A DNA stretch of 64,000 nt from Tautonia sp040717455 (GTDB taxonomy: Bacteria > Planctomycetota > Planctomycetia > Isosphaerales > Isosphaeraceae): positions 186,001 to 250,000 of the forward strand of contig NZ_JBFEFH010000003.1 of NCBI RefSeq assembly GCF_040717455.1, read 5' to 3'. Shown one piece after another: positions 63,202-64,000 of this stretch (its first letter is position 1; each line of letters begins with the position of its first letter). The notes below the pieces were generated by a model. It worked only from the letters and a program-made list of their open reading frames with translations. It made no database searches and was not told the origin of the DNA. The translations under genes were made by a program, and so were the position numbers.

Positions 63202-64000
63202 TTAATCATCGAGTTGAAGCCCGATCTGATGGGCCAGATCCTGCGCGAGCCGGACGCGATCGGCGGGGACGACGATCCCCCTCGCGGTGATCCGATCGAG
63301 GTGCTCGACGATCCTCCCGCGTGATCGCATGTCGAGATCCCGGGTCATCCAGCGGGCCAGGGACTCCAGCGCGTAATCGTTGCCGACGGGAGGGTCGAGG
63401 GCCATGACGATCCAGGAGAGGAAGTCGTATCGGTCGTCGGGATCGAGCCGGGCGACCGGCGGCGCCTCGCGTGCTCGATCGGGGTTCCGCCAGCGCATCA
63501 GGTCGTTCCAGCGCGTCTCGGAGGTCTTCCCGTCCCAGTGGAATTCGGTGAGGGCGAGGACGCATCGCCAGCGAAGTTCCGCCTCTTCGGACAGCCCGGC
63601 GGGCGCGGCCGCTTGCCGCGATTCCGGCTCGGGCTCGGGGACGAGGGGGGGCAGGTGTTCGTCTCGGATGGACGGAGACGACTCGCGTGGCCTTTGCCGG
63701 GTGAGCCACGCCTCGATGTACGACCGACTGCGCAGATCCTTTAGCGGAGCCATCGGGATCTGCCTGGCGAACGCCTCGCGGAGATCAAACTCCCGAGAGT
63801 CAAGCCGGGGTGCCGACCACCACGAGAGCGGCCGAAGGGTCCAGAGTTCGGCCGCGTATTCGGGGACGATCAGCGCGAGCCGAGGCCCGTCGCAGGCGTT
63901 CAGGAGGATTTCGAAGAACCGATCGGAGTACTCTCCCTTGTCGAGGACTCGCGTCCAGCGCCGGGCGACCTCGATCGCCCGGGACGGGCGATCGGCGAGG
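63202..64000 (-). CDS. Protein of unknown function, N-terminus outside window
   Basis: The frame is open from the stop at 63202 to the window edge, so the visible 265 residues are the C-terminal part. I do not recognise it. The visible start (LADRPSRAIEVARRWTRVL...) is followed by RFFEILLNACDGPRLALIVPEYAAELW, which looks like an alpha/beta region, and later by a charged, Pro-rich linker (about 130-165 of the visible part). The end (WIVMALDPPVGNDYALESLARWMTRDLDMRSRG) is helical. No signal peptide or membrane helix is seen in this part. 125 bases separate it from the ROK gene start. Confidence 0.6.
   Translation of the reverse strand, partial: LADRPSRAIEVARRWTRVLDKGEYSDRFFEILLNACDGPRLALIVPEYAAELWTLRPLSWWSAPRLDSREFDLREAFARQIPMAPLKDLRSRSYIEAWLTRQRPRESSPSIRDEHLPPLVPEPEPESRQAAAPAGLSEEAELRWRCVLALTEFHWDGKTSETRWNDLMRWRNPDRAREAPPVARLDPDDRYDFLSWIVMALDPPVGNDYALESLARWMTRDLDMRSRGRIVEHLDRITARGIVVPADRVRLAQDLAHQIGLQLDD

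Overview
The window looks like chromosomal DNA of a planctomycete, probably of the Isosphaeraceae. This is inferred from the very high GC, planctomycete-style serine/threonine kinase with a DLG in place of DFG, FloA, an ECF-type sigma factor, FHA/VWA proteins and long antisense frames. No rRNA, tRNA, CRISPR array, transposase or prophage was recognised. Most genes are core metabolism, but two accessory zones stand out.

Region 1 (1-2.9 kb): the 3' end of a YgiQ-type radical SAM gene overlaps an RsmB-like RNA methyltransferase homologue that has lost both catalytic cysteines. A sigma factor follows. Region 2 (2.9-18.8 kb, minus strand): a complete 14-gene nuoABCDEFGHIJKLMN operon for respiratory complex I, with a perfect TGTGA-N6-TCACA operator-like palindrome just upstream of nuoA. 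Region 3 (19-32 kb): a secreted protein of unknown function, proB, purF with a near-consensus promoter, floA, a PIG-L deacetylase, a PP2C phosphatase beside a tail-anchored Ser/Thr kinase, a lactonase, bioA, a SAM hydrolase and queF. Region 4 (32.3-36.7 kb): a secreted 1467-residue protein of three amidohydrolase domains, of which only the middle one keeps its metal ligands.

Region 5 (36.8-51.4 kb) is the most unusual. On the minus strand lie a lidless Hsp70, a zinc-ribbon membrane protein, an Hsp70-VWA fusion, two FHA membrane proteins, a terpenoid-cyclase-fold/VWA protein and an SH3-like membrane protein. Upstream, in the same direction, are a zinc-ribbon GTPase and a divergent GrpE. Together they suggest a chaperone-driven signalling or quality-control module with its own nucleotide exchange factor and GTPase switch. 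An AT-rich island with an HsdR-N-like nuclease gene, plus an exported intradiol dioxygenase, separates the two halves.

Region 6 (51.7-64 kb): a small membrane protein, tpx, a TIM-barrel isomerase, folD, a 1.47-kb gene-free stretch with four clusters of four 8-bp iterons spaced 11-12 bp, then mnmG. After that come a perfect sigma-70 promoter with a roughly 265-nt leader before an HTH-REC response regulator, a soluble histidine kinase, an HNH-like zinc protein, a ROK sugar kinase and the 3' part of an unknown gene. Convergent genes are repeatedly separated by long GC-rich hairpins, mostly without a U-tract. All names rest on reading motifs by eye; no database search was possible.
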